Translations under genes and position numbers: made by a program
The notes under the pieces: generated by a model
What the model saw: only the letters and a program-made list of their open reading frames with translations
Database searches by the model: none
What the model was told of the DNA's origin: nothing
Part shown: positions 26,001-33,609 of the stretch, piece after piece
Layout of the letters: every line of letters begins with the position of its first letter
Position numbering within the stretch: the first letter of the stretch is position 1
Source of the DNA: Burkholderia plantarii
GTDB taxonomy: Bacteria > Pseudomonadota > Gammaproteobacteria > Burkholderiales > Burkholderiaceae
NCBI RefSeq assembly: GCF_001411805.1
Contig: NZ_CP007213.1
Coordinates: forward strand, 2,914,001-2,978,000
Reading direction: 5' to 3'
Length of the DNA stretch: 64,000 nucleotides

Positions 26001-27356
26001 TCAGGCGCGTTCGAGGGCGGCGGCGGGATAGGTCAGCTCGGCGACCTGCGCGCCCAGCGACGCGATGTCGGCGAAATACCCGGGATAGGTCTGGCCGACG
26101 TGGAACGGCTCCCTGATCAGCACCGGCTCCTTGCAGTGCAGGCCGATCGTGGTCAGGCCCATGATCAGCCCGTGATCGTAGTGGCCGTCCAGCACCACGC
26201 CGCCCGCGTAGCCGCGCGGATTGCCGTGGATGATCAGCTGGTCGAGCTTCTCGTCGGAATGCACGCCGAGCTTGTCGAGTTCGCGGCGGAAGTCGGAGAT
26301 CCGGTCGGACTCCTTGTAGCGGATGTGCTCGATGTTGTGGAACACGCTGGTGCCGTTCGCGAACGCGGCGCGCGCGGCCAGCGCCGGCACCGCGTCGGGC
26401 GCGAGCGAGCCGTCGAAGTCGCGGGCCCGGATCTGGGTGCCGCCCTCGACGCGGATGCGGTTGTCGTCGAGCGGCGTGATGCGCGTGCCGGTGTCGGTCA
26501 GGTACTGGATCACCGCGCCGTTGCCCAGCTCCTCCTCGAAGAAGCCGTTCAGCGTCACGTCGGCCGTCAGCGAGCCGCACAGCGCGAGGATCGCCGCGGT
26601 GCTGGCCGGGTCCGCGCCGACCGTGAAGCTGCTGGCGCCGAAGCGGCTCGCGCCCTTCACGAAGAAGCGGCGAAACGCGTCGTCGTACTCCACCGGCACG
26701 CCCGCGTGGCGCAGGTTGTTGATCGTCGTGTGGACCATCGACGGCGCCGTGATGTGGTCGGTCACCAGGATCTCGAGATCGCCGTCGCCGACCGCGCCGA
26801 GATACAGCAGGCCGCTCAGGAATTGCGAACTCTTGCGGCACGACACCTCGGTGTAGCCGCTCAGGCGCCGGTCCGAGCGGATCCGGATCGGCAGCCGCGC
26901 GTCATCGCCCACCGCCTCGCACTGCACGTTCAGGCGACGCAGCGCGCTGATCATCTCGGCCTGCGAGCGCACCCCGAGCGAGTGGCGATACTGCGTGACG
27001 AACTCGCTGTCGGGCAGGTAGCCGGCCACGCCCATCAGCAGGCGCAGCACCACGCCCGAATTGCCGGGATCGAAGCTGATCGGGCGCTCGACGTGGCGCA
27101 CGTCGATACCCTTGACCGTCGTGTGGCCGCCCTCGCTGCTGAACGACGCGCCGAGCCGCTCGCAGTTCTGCTTCATCGCCGTGGCGTTGAAGCCCGAGGC
27201 CAGGTTGCGGATCGAGCTGATGCCCGGCGTCAGCGACGCCGTCAGCAGCGCGCGCGTCGACGAACTCTTCGAGGCCGGCAGATCGAGGGTCCCGCCCAGC
27301 TTCGCGGTTTGACTGATTTCGAAGAAACTCGGCGACTGATTGCTTCGTGTTGTCAT
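26001..27356 (-). CDS. EPSP-synthase (AroA)-family protein, second copy in the operon, altered PEP site
   Basis: 451 residues with the full two-domain enolpyruvyl-transferase fold. Conserved, compared by eye with E. coli AroA: 'LPASKSSSTRALL' (Lys22, Ser23, Arg27), 'GNSGVVLR' (Asn94, Gly96, Arg100), 'KSSQFLSGLL' (Ser169-Gln171), 'LAPDAVPALA' (catalytic Asp313) and 'YKESDRIS' (Glu341, Arg344). Changed: the DHR motif reads 'YDHGLIMG', losing Arg386, and the K-T-F-P motif reads 'GQTYPGYF', losing Lys411. Both lost residues bind PEP phosphate or carboxylate. The protein therefore probably binds a shikimate-phosphate-like ring but may not use PEP normally. It is not the housekeeping aroA; context is a biosynthetic operon with a second, differently altered paralogue 36 bases upstream. 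Confidence 0.9.
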   Translation of the reverse strand: MTTRSNQSPSFFEISQTAKLGGTLDLPASKSSSTRALLTASLTPGISSIRNLASGFNATAMKQNCERLGASFSSEGGHTTVKGIDVRHVERPISFDPGNSGVVLRLLMGVAGYLPDSEFVTQYRHSLGVRSQAEMISALRRLNVQCEAVGDDARLPIRIRSDRRLSGYTEVSCRKSSQFLSGLLYLGAVGDGDLEILVTDHITAPSMVHTTINNLRHAGVPVEYDDAFRRFFVKGASRFGASSFTVGADPASTAAILALCGSLTADVTLNGFFEEELGNGAVIQYLTDTGTRITPLDDNRIRVEGGTQIRARDFDGSLAPDAVPALAARAAFANGTSVFHNIEHIRYKESDRISDFRRELDKLGVHSDEKLDQLIIHGNPRGYAGGVVLDGHYDHGLIMGLTTIGLHCKEPVLIREPFHVGQTYPGYFADIASLGAQVAELTYPAAALERA

Positions 27357-27392
27357 GGCTGTTCCATTGGCAGGGAGGGGAAGGACGCGCGC

Positions 27393-28694
27393 TCAGGCGA
27401 TCTCGGCGCCCAGGGCGCGCAGCGTCTCGATGAAGCGGGGGAAGCCGTCGTCCAGCTTGTCGGCGTCGTGGACCACCGTTTTCTGCTTCGCGCCCAGCGC
27501 GGCGATGATGTTCGCCGCGCAGATCCGGTGATCGCGGTAGCTCGGCAGCTCGGTGCCGCCGGCCAGCGGCCCGCGCCCCTCGATCTGGATCCGGTCGAAC
27601 ATGCCGATGCTGTTGAACAGCAGCGAACTGCGACCGCCCATGGCGCGGATGTTCTCGCTGATCACGAAGGCGCGTTGGCACTTGTGGTTGTTGATGCCGC
27701 TCACGCCGGCGAAGCGGATCCGCTCGCCGAGATTCGAGGTGGCGGCGATCAGGTTCGCCGCCACCGAAGGCAGCTCGCTCAGCGAGATTTCCTCGCTCGC
27801 CCCGCGCGGCGGCGCCTCGCGCGAGACGCGCAGCGCGCGGCCTGCCGCGTCGTAGTCGAGCGCGAGCCCGAACTGCCGGTAGAGGCCGAACAGCCGGCCT
27901 TCGTTCAGCGTGTGGCCGGGGTAGTAGCCGCCGATCGTCACGCCGCCGGGCCGGCCGATGCTGAGCACCGACGAGGCGAGATAGCTGAGCGAGGTGAAAT
28001 CGGACGGGATGTCGATCGTGATGTCGCCGGGCCGATAGGCGCTCGCGCTCATGCGGCCGGGCTCGTGCGTGACGGTGCTGCCGAGCAGCGCCATGGTCCG
28101 GACCGTCATGTCGATGTAGCCGGCCTGCCCCGCGTAGGGCTCGACGAGGATCTCGGGCCGCTCGCCGAACGGCGCGACGAACAGCGCGAACGAGGCGAAC
28201 TGCGTGCTCTTGCGCGTGGTCATCGGGATGCGCGCCGGATACGGCTTGCGCGTGATCTCGACGAGATTGCCGTCGCGGCGGCGCGCCTGCACGCCGAGGT
28301 GGGAGAAGAACGCCTCGTCGAACACGCTGTCGCGACTGAACAGCGAATCGTTGCAGCGAATCCGCACCGTACCGCCCGCCAGCGAGGCCAGCGCCACGCT
28401 CATCCGGAACAGCATGCCGGAGCCTTCCGCCTCGATCGGCGCGCCGGCCTCGAGCCGGCGCCCCACTCCGCGCAATCGCAGCGCATGCGCTTCCCGGGTC
28501 AGGATCTTCAGACCGAAATGCTGCAGGGCAGCCAATAATTTTTCGGTTTCGGTACACCAGGAGACGTTATTGATACACGTTGTTTCGGAATTGAGCAGAG
28601 CCAGCAGCAACGCTCTCTGCATATGCGGCTTCGAGGCCGGAATCGCGACCCTGCCCGCGAGTTCAGCTCCCGGATAAACAGTCACTTTGCTCAC
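27393..28694 (-). CDS. EPSP-synthase (AroA)-family protein, first gene of the operon, highly divergent
   Basis: 433 residues from GTG 28694, which has GGGAG seven bases upstream (an in-frame GTG at 28700 is too close). The AroA fold is clear: 'IPASKPHMQRALLLALL' (Lys22 and Arg27 kept, Ser23 replaced by Pro), 'EGSGMLFRMSVALASL' (Asn94 lost, Arg100 kept), 'KSTQFASFALF', 'AGYIDMTVRTMALLG' and 'PSYRDHRICAANI' (Arg386 kept). The catalytic acids are gone: the Asp313 region reads 'SELPSVAANL', the KExDR motif reads 'NNHKCQRAF' (Glu341 lost), and the Lys411 region reads 'LDDGFPRFIE'. Normal EPSP chemistry seems impossible. It may do elimination or isomerisation on a related ring, or be a binding partner of the next gene product. 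Alignment is by eye. Confidence 0.87.
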   Translation of the reverse strand: MSKVTVYPGAELAGRVAIPASKPHMQRALLLALLNSETTCINNVSWCTETEKLLAALQHFGLKILTREAHALRLRGVGRRLEAGAPIEAEGSGMLFRMSVALASLAGGTVRIRCNDSLFSRDSVFDEAFFSHLGVQARRRDGNLVEITRKPYPARIPMTTRKSTQFASFALFVAPFGERPEILVEPYAGQAGYIDMTVRTMALLGSTVTHEPGRMSASAYRPGDITIDIPSDFTSLSYLASSVLSIGRPGGVTIGGYYPGHTLNEGRLFGLYRQFGLALDYDAAGRALRVSREAPPRGASEEISLSELPSVAANLIAATSNLGERIRFAGVSGINNHKCQRAFVISENIRAMGGRSSLLFNSIGMFDRIQIEGRGPLAGGTELPSYRDHRICAANIIAALGAKQKTVVHDADKLDDGFPRFIETLRALGAEIA

Positions 28695-29586
28695 AATCAC
28701 ACTCCCGCACGAAGCTTGAATGTTCGTGAAAATGGCACTCCACCAGTTTGCCGATCGAATCCCGTGATTCCGGAGGTGTCACGAATGACACCATCGCGAC
28801 TATTTGACGGCGACTACGGATGCGGCACCGCCACCGCCCGGCGGGATGCCGCCCCAGCGCCATCCGTGAAATCAAGGCATGCCTTGGGAAACCGGCGGAT
28901 GCCGGCCGGGCACCCGCACCCGTTTTCAGGATGGACGCGAGCCGGTTCCCGGCGATTCATTCATGAATGATTGGCACGAATCAATCACTCGAATATTCAA
29001 AAATAAAACACCTCCGTACATAACCGGCGCCATTGTTTCGACATCACCGGAAATTCGCAAAATCAACCGATCCCGTGATTTGAAATCGCAATATTAACCG
29101 CAATCAAAAACCGATTCGAATTTCAGAAATCCGCGACCAGAGACGATGCGAGCGTCAGTATCACTTCACATACTTTCAGGCCGCAAGCAATTTTTGATGA
29201 AAATCCGTCACAAGTTTGATTCCGGCCTGGAATCCATTATTCGGGATATTGATTTGACAATTCGAGATTAATTAATAATCACGTAAAACCATATGGGCGG
29301 CTTCGATAAATGCATTGCGGCCCCGCTGATCCGGCATCGCGAATGTCGATTCCCCGAGACACATCGGCTGCGTCATGTCGCGCTTCGAGGCCGCCGTGCG
29401 CGGCGAACCGGCGAGCCGCCGCGCCGTCTCGCTTCGGCAACACCACCCGCGCCGCGATGCTTGGCAACGCCGCTCGGCTGCGCTTAGAATCACCGGACGG
29501 GCGACAATTCGCCCGGTCACGCGGCGGGCGCCGGCCCGTTTCGTGTTCGTCAACGCTCCATCCATTCGCGTTCAAGGGAGGTCGAG
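28695..29586. other. A+T-rich divergent intergenic region
   Basis: About 890 bases between the biosynthetic operon (minus) and the leader peptide/ABC exporter (plus). The 28980-29290 part is much richer in A+T than anything around it and should hold control sites for both directions. No supportable gene was found; short open frames at 29272-29575 on the minus strand lack protein-like composition and ribosome sites. Confidence 0.5.
29254..29281 (+). promoter_or_regulatory. Candidate sigma-70 promoter for the leader peptide/ABC exporter unit
   Basis: Perfect TTGACA at 29254-29259, then 16 bases, then TAATCA at 29276-29281, in a very A+T-rich stretch. It points toward the 19-codon frame at 29587 and the exporter. 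It would give a leader of about 300 bases. Confidence 0.45.
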
Positions 29587-29646
29587 ATGCTCAAGCTGCC
29601 ATCGCGTAGTGCCTTCCTGAACGGCGTGCGGCACGGCACCGTCTAG
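29587..29646 (+). CDS. Candidate 19-residue leader peptide upstream of the ABC exporter
   Basis: Twenty codons: ATG ... TAG encoding MLKLPSRSAFLNGVRHGTV. It is called because of an exceptionally strong ribosome site, AAGGGAGG, five bases before the ATG (29574-29581), the best in this part of the window. It ends 217 bases before the exporter start. GC-rich self-complementary sequence follows (GGCTCC/GGAGCC near 29660-29675), so it could be an attenuation or regulatory upstream frame. It could also be a short peptide exported by the ABC protein. Neither is shown by the sequence. Confidence 0.4.
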   Translation: MLKLPSRSAFLNGVRHGTV

Positions 29647-29863
29647 GTCCGCTGCCGGCGGCCGGCTCCCGGAGCCTTCCGCCTGTTTTTCCCGATCGCC
29701 CCTGGTTCCTGTTCCGCGCCTTGCGCCGGACGCGAGCGTGTCCTTGCGGTTTCGCTCGCCGTCCGGATCCGTCGTCATGGCGGCGCGGCACGCGGAGCCG
29801 GCGATCCATCCGTCACCGACATCGAAACCGTCCGGCGCTCACGAGGCGACCGGGCCACGACAC

Positions 29864-31765
29864 ATGACCCAATCTACCGATCGTCAAGGCAGCCGGCCGT
29901 TCAGCGACGTGCTCGGCTTCACGTTCCGCCGCTGGCGCGACCAGCCGCTGCGCTTCACCGGCGTCACGCTGTTCGCGCTGCTCGCCGCGCTCTGCGACGT
30001 GCTTACCCCGATGTTCGCGGGCCGCCTGGTCGACGCGATCTCGCTCGGCCTGACCGACCGCGCCGCCGCCCTGGCCGCCGCGCTGCACGCGTTCGCCGCG
30101 CTGGTCTCGCTCGGCGTGGCGGGCGCGCTGCTGCACCAGGTGATGTTCATGAACCTGATCCAGCTGACGCTGCGCATGATGAGCGAGGTGGCGGCGGGCG
30201 CGTTCCATCGCGTGCAGCGCTTCTCCACGGACTGGCACGCCAACAGCTTCGCCGGCTCCACGGTCCGCAAGATCACGCGCGGCATGTGGGCGCTCGACCT
30301 GCTCAACGACACGCTGCTGATCGCGCTGCTGCCGTCGGTGGTGATGCTGGCCGGCGCGACGCTGCTGCTCGGCCTGCACTGGCCGGTGATGGGGCTGGTG
30401 GTGGGGGTGGGCTCGCTGCTGTTCATCGCGGTCACCGTGTCGCTCTCGCTCGGCCTGATCGCGCCGGCCGCGCGGCTCGGCAACGCGTGGGACACGCGGC
30501 TGGGCGGCGCGCTCGCCGATTCGGTCAGCTGCAACGCGGTGGTCAAGGCGTTCGGCGCCGAGACGCGCGAGGAAGCGCGGATCGGCCGCGTGATCGGCAA
30601 GTGGCGGCTGCGCACGCGGCGCACCTGGCTGCGCGGCACGCTGAGCGGCTGCGCGCAGGCCACCCTGCTGGTGCTGATGCAGGCGGCCATGCTCGGCAGC
30701 GCGCTGTGGCTCTGGACGCACGATCGCGCGAGCGTGGGCGACATCGCGTTCGCGCTGACGATGTTCTTCATGCTGCAGGGCTACCTGCGCGACATCGGCA
30801 TGCACATCCGCAACCTGCAGCGCTCGGTCAACGACATGGAGGAACTGGTCGCGCTCGACAGCCAGCCGCTCGGCATCGACGACGCACCCGGCGCGCCGCC
30901 GATCACGATCACGCGCGGCGAGATTCGTTTCGAGCACGTCACGTTTCGCTACGGCTCGCGCGGCGCCCCGCTCTATTCGGACTTCTCGCTGCGCATCGCG
31001 CCGGGCGAGCGGCTCGGACTGGTCGGCCACTCGGGCTCGGGCAAGACCTCGTTCATCAAGCTGATCCAGCGGCTCTACGACGTGGACGGCGGGCGCATCA
31101 CGATCGACGGGCAGGACATCGCGCAGGTCACGCAGGCCTCGCTGCGCAGCCGCATCGCGATCGTGCAGCAGGAGCCGGTGCTGTTCCACCGCTCGCTCGC
31201 CGACAACATCGCCTACGCGCGCCCCGGCGCCACGCGCGAGGAAATCGTGCATGCAGCCACGCTGGCGAGCGCGCACGGCTTCATCGCGGCGCTGCCGGAC
31301 GGCTACGACACGCTGGTGGGCGAGCGCGGCGTGAAGCTGTCGGGCGGCGAGCGCCAGCGCGTGGCGATCGCGCGCGCGTTCCTGGCCGACGCGCCGGTGC
31401 TGATCCTCGACGAGGCCACCTCGAGCCTCGACAGCGAGAGCGAGCTGCTGATCCAGCACGCGATGGAACGGCTGATGGAGGGGCGCACCACGATCGTCAT
31501 CGCGCACCGGCTGTCGACCGTGCGCTCGCTCGATCGCCTGCTCGTGCTCGATCGCGGCCGCGTGATCGAGGAAGGCAGGCACGACGCGCTGATCCGCATC
31601 GAGGGCGGCGTCTATCGGCGCCTGTTCGAGCAGCAGGCGCTCGAACTCGCGAAGGGGCTGATCGAGCAGACGGGCGGCTACGGCATCGACGGGCTGCGCA
31701 CGCCGACGCCGGGCGCGGACGGCCGTGGCAACGGCGCGCGCGATCCGGCGCTCGGGGCGTCGTAG
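29864..31765 (+). CDS. ABC exporter, permease and ATPase fused (half-transporter)
   Basis: 633 residues from ATG 29864; an in-frame ATG at 29777 would add 29 residues of low-complexity sequence. The transmembrane domain has six helices ('RFTGVTLFALLAALCDVL', 'LLIALLPSVVMLAGATLLLG'). The ATPase domain has Walker A 'GHSGSGKT', signature 'LSGGERQRVAIARAF', Walker B 'VLILDEATSSLD' and H-loop 'IAHRLSTV', all intact. It lacks the C39 peptidase domain of bacteriocin exporters. It resembles MsbA/multidrug or cyclic-peptide half-exporters that work as homodimers; the substrate is unknown. A terminator hairpin follows. Confidence 0.92.
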   Translation: MTQSTDRQGSRPFSDVLGFTFRRWRDQPLRFTGVTLFALLAALCDVLTPMFAGRLVDAISLGLTDRAAALAAALHAFAALVSLGVAGALLHQVMFMNLIQLTLRMMSEVAAGAFHRVQRFSTDWHANSFAGSTVRKITRGMWALDLLNDTLLIALLPSVVMLAGATLLLGLHWPVMGLVVGVGSLLFIAVTVSLSLGLIAPAARLGNAWDTRLGGALADSVSCNAVVKAFGAETREEARIGRVIGKWRLRTRRTWLRGTLSGCAQATLLVLMQAAMLGSALWLWTHDRASVGDIAFALTMFFMLQGYLRDIGMHIRNLQRSVNDMEELVALDSQPLGIDDAPGAPPITITRGEIRFEHVTFRYGSRGAPLYSDFSLRIAPGERLGLVGHSGSGKTSFIKLIQRLYDVDGGRITIDGQDIAQVTQASLRSRIAIVQQEPVLFHRSLADNIAYARPGATREEIVHAATLASAHGFIAALPDGYDTLVGERGVKLSGGERQRVAIARAFLADAPVLILDEATSSLDSESELLIQHAMERLMEGRTTIVIAHRLSTVRSLDRLLVLDRGRVIEEGRHDALIRIEGGVYRRLFEQQALELAKGLIEQTGGYGIDGLRTPTPGADGRGNGARDPALGAS

Positions 31766-31806
31766 CGGCGCGGCCGGGACACGCTTCTGGCGGCGTCGCA
31801 TCGCGC

Positions 31807-31868
31807 GGCTTCGGCGGCTTCGGAGGCTTCGGAGGCTTCGGCTGCCTCGGCTGCTTCGGCTGCTTCGC
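31807..31868. repeat. Degenerate 9-base tandem repeat after the ABC gene
   Basis: About seven imperfect copies of GGCTTCGGN / TGCTTCGGC in a row, between the exporter stop (31765) and its terminator. The unit keeps reading frame in all six frames (three codons), as in coding repeats, but no gene covers it. It may be an untranslated relic or a simple expansion. Confidence 0.7.
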
Positions 31869-31918
31869 ACCCGCGCGCCGCCTGCCTCGGCGAAGCGGCA
31901 TCCGGCGCGACGCATGGC

Positions 31919-31953
31919 GTGGCGGCAGGCATCGCTTGCCGCCACGTTTTCTT
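31919..31953 (+). terminator. Intrinsic terminator after the ABC exporter
   Basis: Stem GTGGCGGCA/TGCCGCCAC (one mismatch allows two more pairs inside), followed by GTTTTCTTT. From here to 32323 no gene was found; the GC-rich frames present lack ribosome sites. Confidence 0.8.
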
Positions 31954-32323
31954 TCGTCCCGCGCAGCCAACCTTTCAGCAACCCGTCATCGCCGCCTCGC
32001 GCACGCGCGGTGCGGGAAGCCGCGCGCCGGCATCGGCCCGTGCATGCCGCGCGTTCCGTGTCGTTTCGTTCACACCGCACGGCCCGCGAGGCATACGCGC
32101 AGGGTCCGCGCAACGCGCCGTCCGATGCGGCCCGGCGCGCGCCGGGCGCAACGTGCCGCACGCGGAACGATTCCACGCGCGCCGATGCGGCTATACCATT
32201 CGGCGCCGATGCTCCACATAATCACGAAGGTTTGCCGAAGCGCGTCGAACGGTCTTCAACCGGCCTGCGACGCGCCCGGTCATCCGTTGGCTCGCGCATG
32301 ACAAAAAAACGAGGACCTACCCG

Positions 32324-33295
32324 GTGAAAGACGTCTCCCGCACCGACCGATCCCGCGTCGCCCCGCCCTTCCGCTTCCGCGATCTGTGGTTCGGCGCGGC
32401 CGGGCTGCGCAGCGGCTGGGCGGCCCTGCTCTACGCGGCGATCGTGGCCGCGCTGATGGCGCTCGCCGATCTCGCCGCCGCGCGTTTCGATCTGCCGTTC
32501 CGGCTGCAGGGCGAGCTCACGGCGGCCCATCAGTTCGTGTTCGAACTCGCGATGTGCGGCGCGGTGCTGGTCGCCACGCGCGTGATGAGCCGCGTCGACC
32601 GGCGCTCGTGGCTCGACTTCGGCCTGCGCGCGTCCGGCCGCGTCCGGCACCTGCTGCTCGGCAGCCTGTGCGGGCTCGTCGCCGTCTCGACGATCATGGC
32701 GCTGCTGGTCGCCACGGGCGGCACCACGCTCACCTATTCGGGCGGCAGCCTGACGGCCGCGCTCGAGGCGGGCCTGACCTGGGCGCTCGCGTTCGCGCTG
32801 GTGGCCGCCGCCGAGGAACTCGCGTTCCACGGCTACGTGTTCTTCCGGCTCGCGCGCGGCACGCATCCGGCCGCGGCCGCGGTGCTGACCTCGCTCGCGT
32901 TCGGCCTCTCTCACATGTCGAACCACGGCGAGAACCTCGGCGGCATCGTGCCCGTGGTGATCTACGGCTTCGTCGCCTGTCTCGCGATCTGGCGCACCGG
33001 CTCGCTCTGGTGGGTGTTCGGCATGCACGCCACCTGGGACTGGGCCGAGTCGTTCCTGTTCGGCGCGCCCACCAGCGGCCTGATGCCGGCCCGGAGCCTG
33101 CTCGAAAGCCACGCGATGGGGCCGGTCTGGCTCAGCGGCGGCACGGTCGGCCCCGAGGGCAGCGTGCTGGTGTTCCCGGCGCTTGGCGCGCTCGCGTGGT
33201 TCGTCTGGCGCGCGCTGCCGGCGCGTACCGGCACCGCGCGCGACGCGGCCGCGCCGCATCCGTCCGTCCACGGCGGCACCGGCCACGCGGGCTGA
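32324..33295 (+). CDS. CPBP-family intramembrane protein (Rce1/Abi-like) with altered motifs
   Basis: 323 residues. The GTG start has GAGGAC at good spacing. About eight hydrophobic segments. The Abi/CPBP motifs are recognisable: motif 1 'AAEELAFHGYVFF', motif 2 'FGLSHMSNHG' and motif 3 'GMHATWDWAE'. In motif 1 the usual EExxxR has His in place of Arg, and motif 3 has Asp in place of Asn. The catalytic glutamates and both motif histidines remain, so protease activity is possible. CPBP proteins often process or give self-protection against small peptides. It is encoded on the same strand 558 bases after the ABC exporter, with a terminator between, so it is a separate unit. Confidence 0.85.
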   Translation: MKDVSRTDRSRVAPPFRFRDLWFGAAGLRSGWAALLYAAIVAALMALADLAAARFDLPFRLQGELTAAHQFVFELAMCGAVLVATRVMSRVDRRSWLDFGLRASGRVRHLLLGSLCGLVAVSTIMALLVATGGTTLTYSGGSLTAALEAGLTWALAFALVAAAEELAFHGYVFFRLARGTHPAAAAVLTSLAFGLSHMSNHGENLGGIVPVVIYGFVACLAIWRTGSLWWVFGMHATWDWAESFLFGAPTSGLMPARSLLESHAMGPVWLSGGTVGPEGSVLVFPALGALAWFVWRALPARTGTARDAAAPHPSVHGGTGHAG

Positions 33296-33609
33296 GGTCC
33301 GCCGCGCGCCGGCCGGCGCGAATGCGTCGCGCAAGCCCGCTTCGTGGGTGGACTCAACCGGTCGACTCAACCGGCCCACCCAGCGGGTCGCCACCACGAA
33401 TCGACGCCACCCGCCCGGCTTCACGGGTCGCCGCGGCGCCCCGGTCATGCGGACCGGCCAGGTGACCCAGCCGCCGCGCCCGCCGCGAAGATGGCCGGCC
33501 GGCACCGACCACCCGCGTGAATCGCCAGCCATCACCCGTCGCGCGCGCCATCCGTCCACGGCACGGCGCCAGCCGCAACCCGCGCCGGCCTGCCGATGCG
33601 CGTTCGCGC
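33296..33609. other. Short intergenic region between convergent genes
   Basis: No gene. A tandem ACTCAACCGG (33352-33374 region, two copies three bases apart) lies inside a possible GGGTGG/CCCACC hairpin, which could slow transcription from both sides. Confidence 0.4.

Noticed and set aside
24276..28538. Very long open frame on the plus strand across the biosynthetic operon
   Set aside because: It is a mirror of the third-codon GC bias of the minus-strand genes; composition is Arg/Ala/Val/Asp-rich low complexity with no domain.
26001..28694. Housekeeping aroA for either EPSP-synthase homologue
   Set aside because: Both lack essential PEP-site residues and lie in a specialised operon, not with pheA, tyrA or cmk genes.
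29272..29575. Minus-strand frames of about 97 codons in the A+T-rich gap
   Set aside because: Two overlapping frames, Arg-rich, without ribosome sites; neither resembles a protein family.
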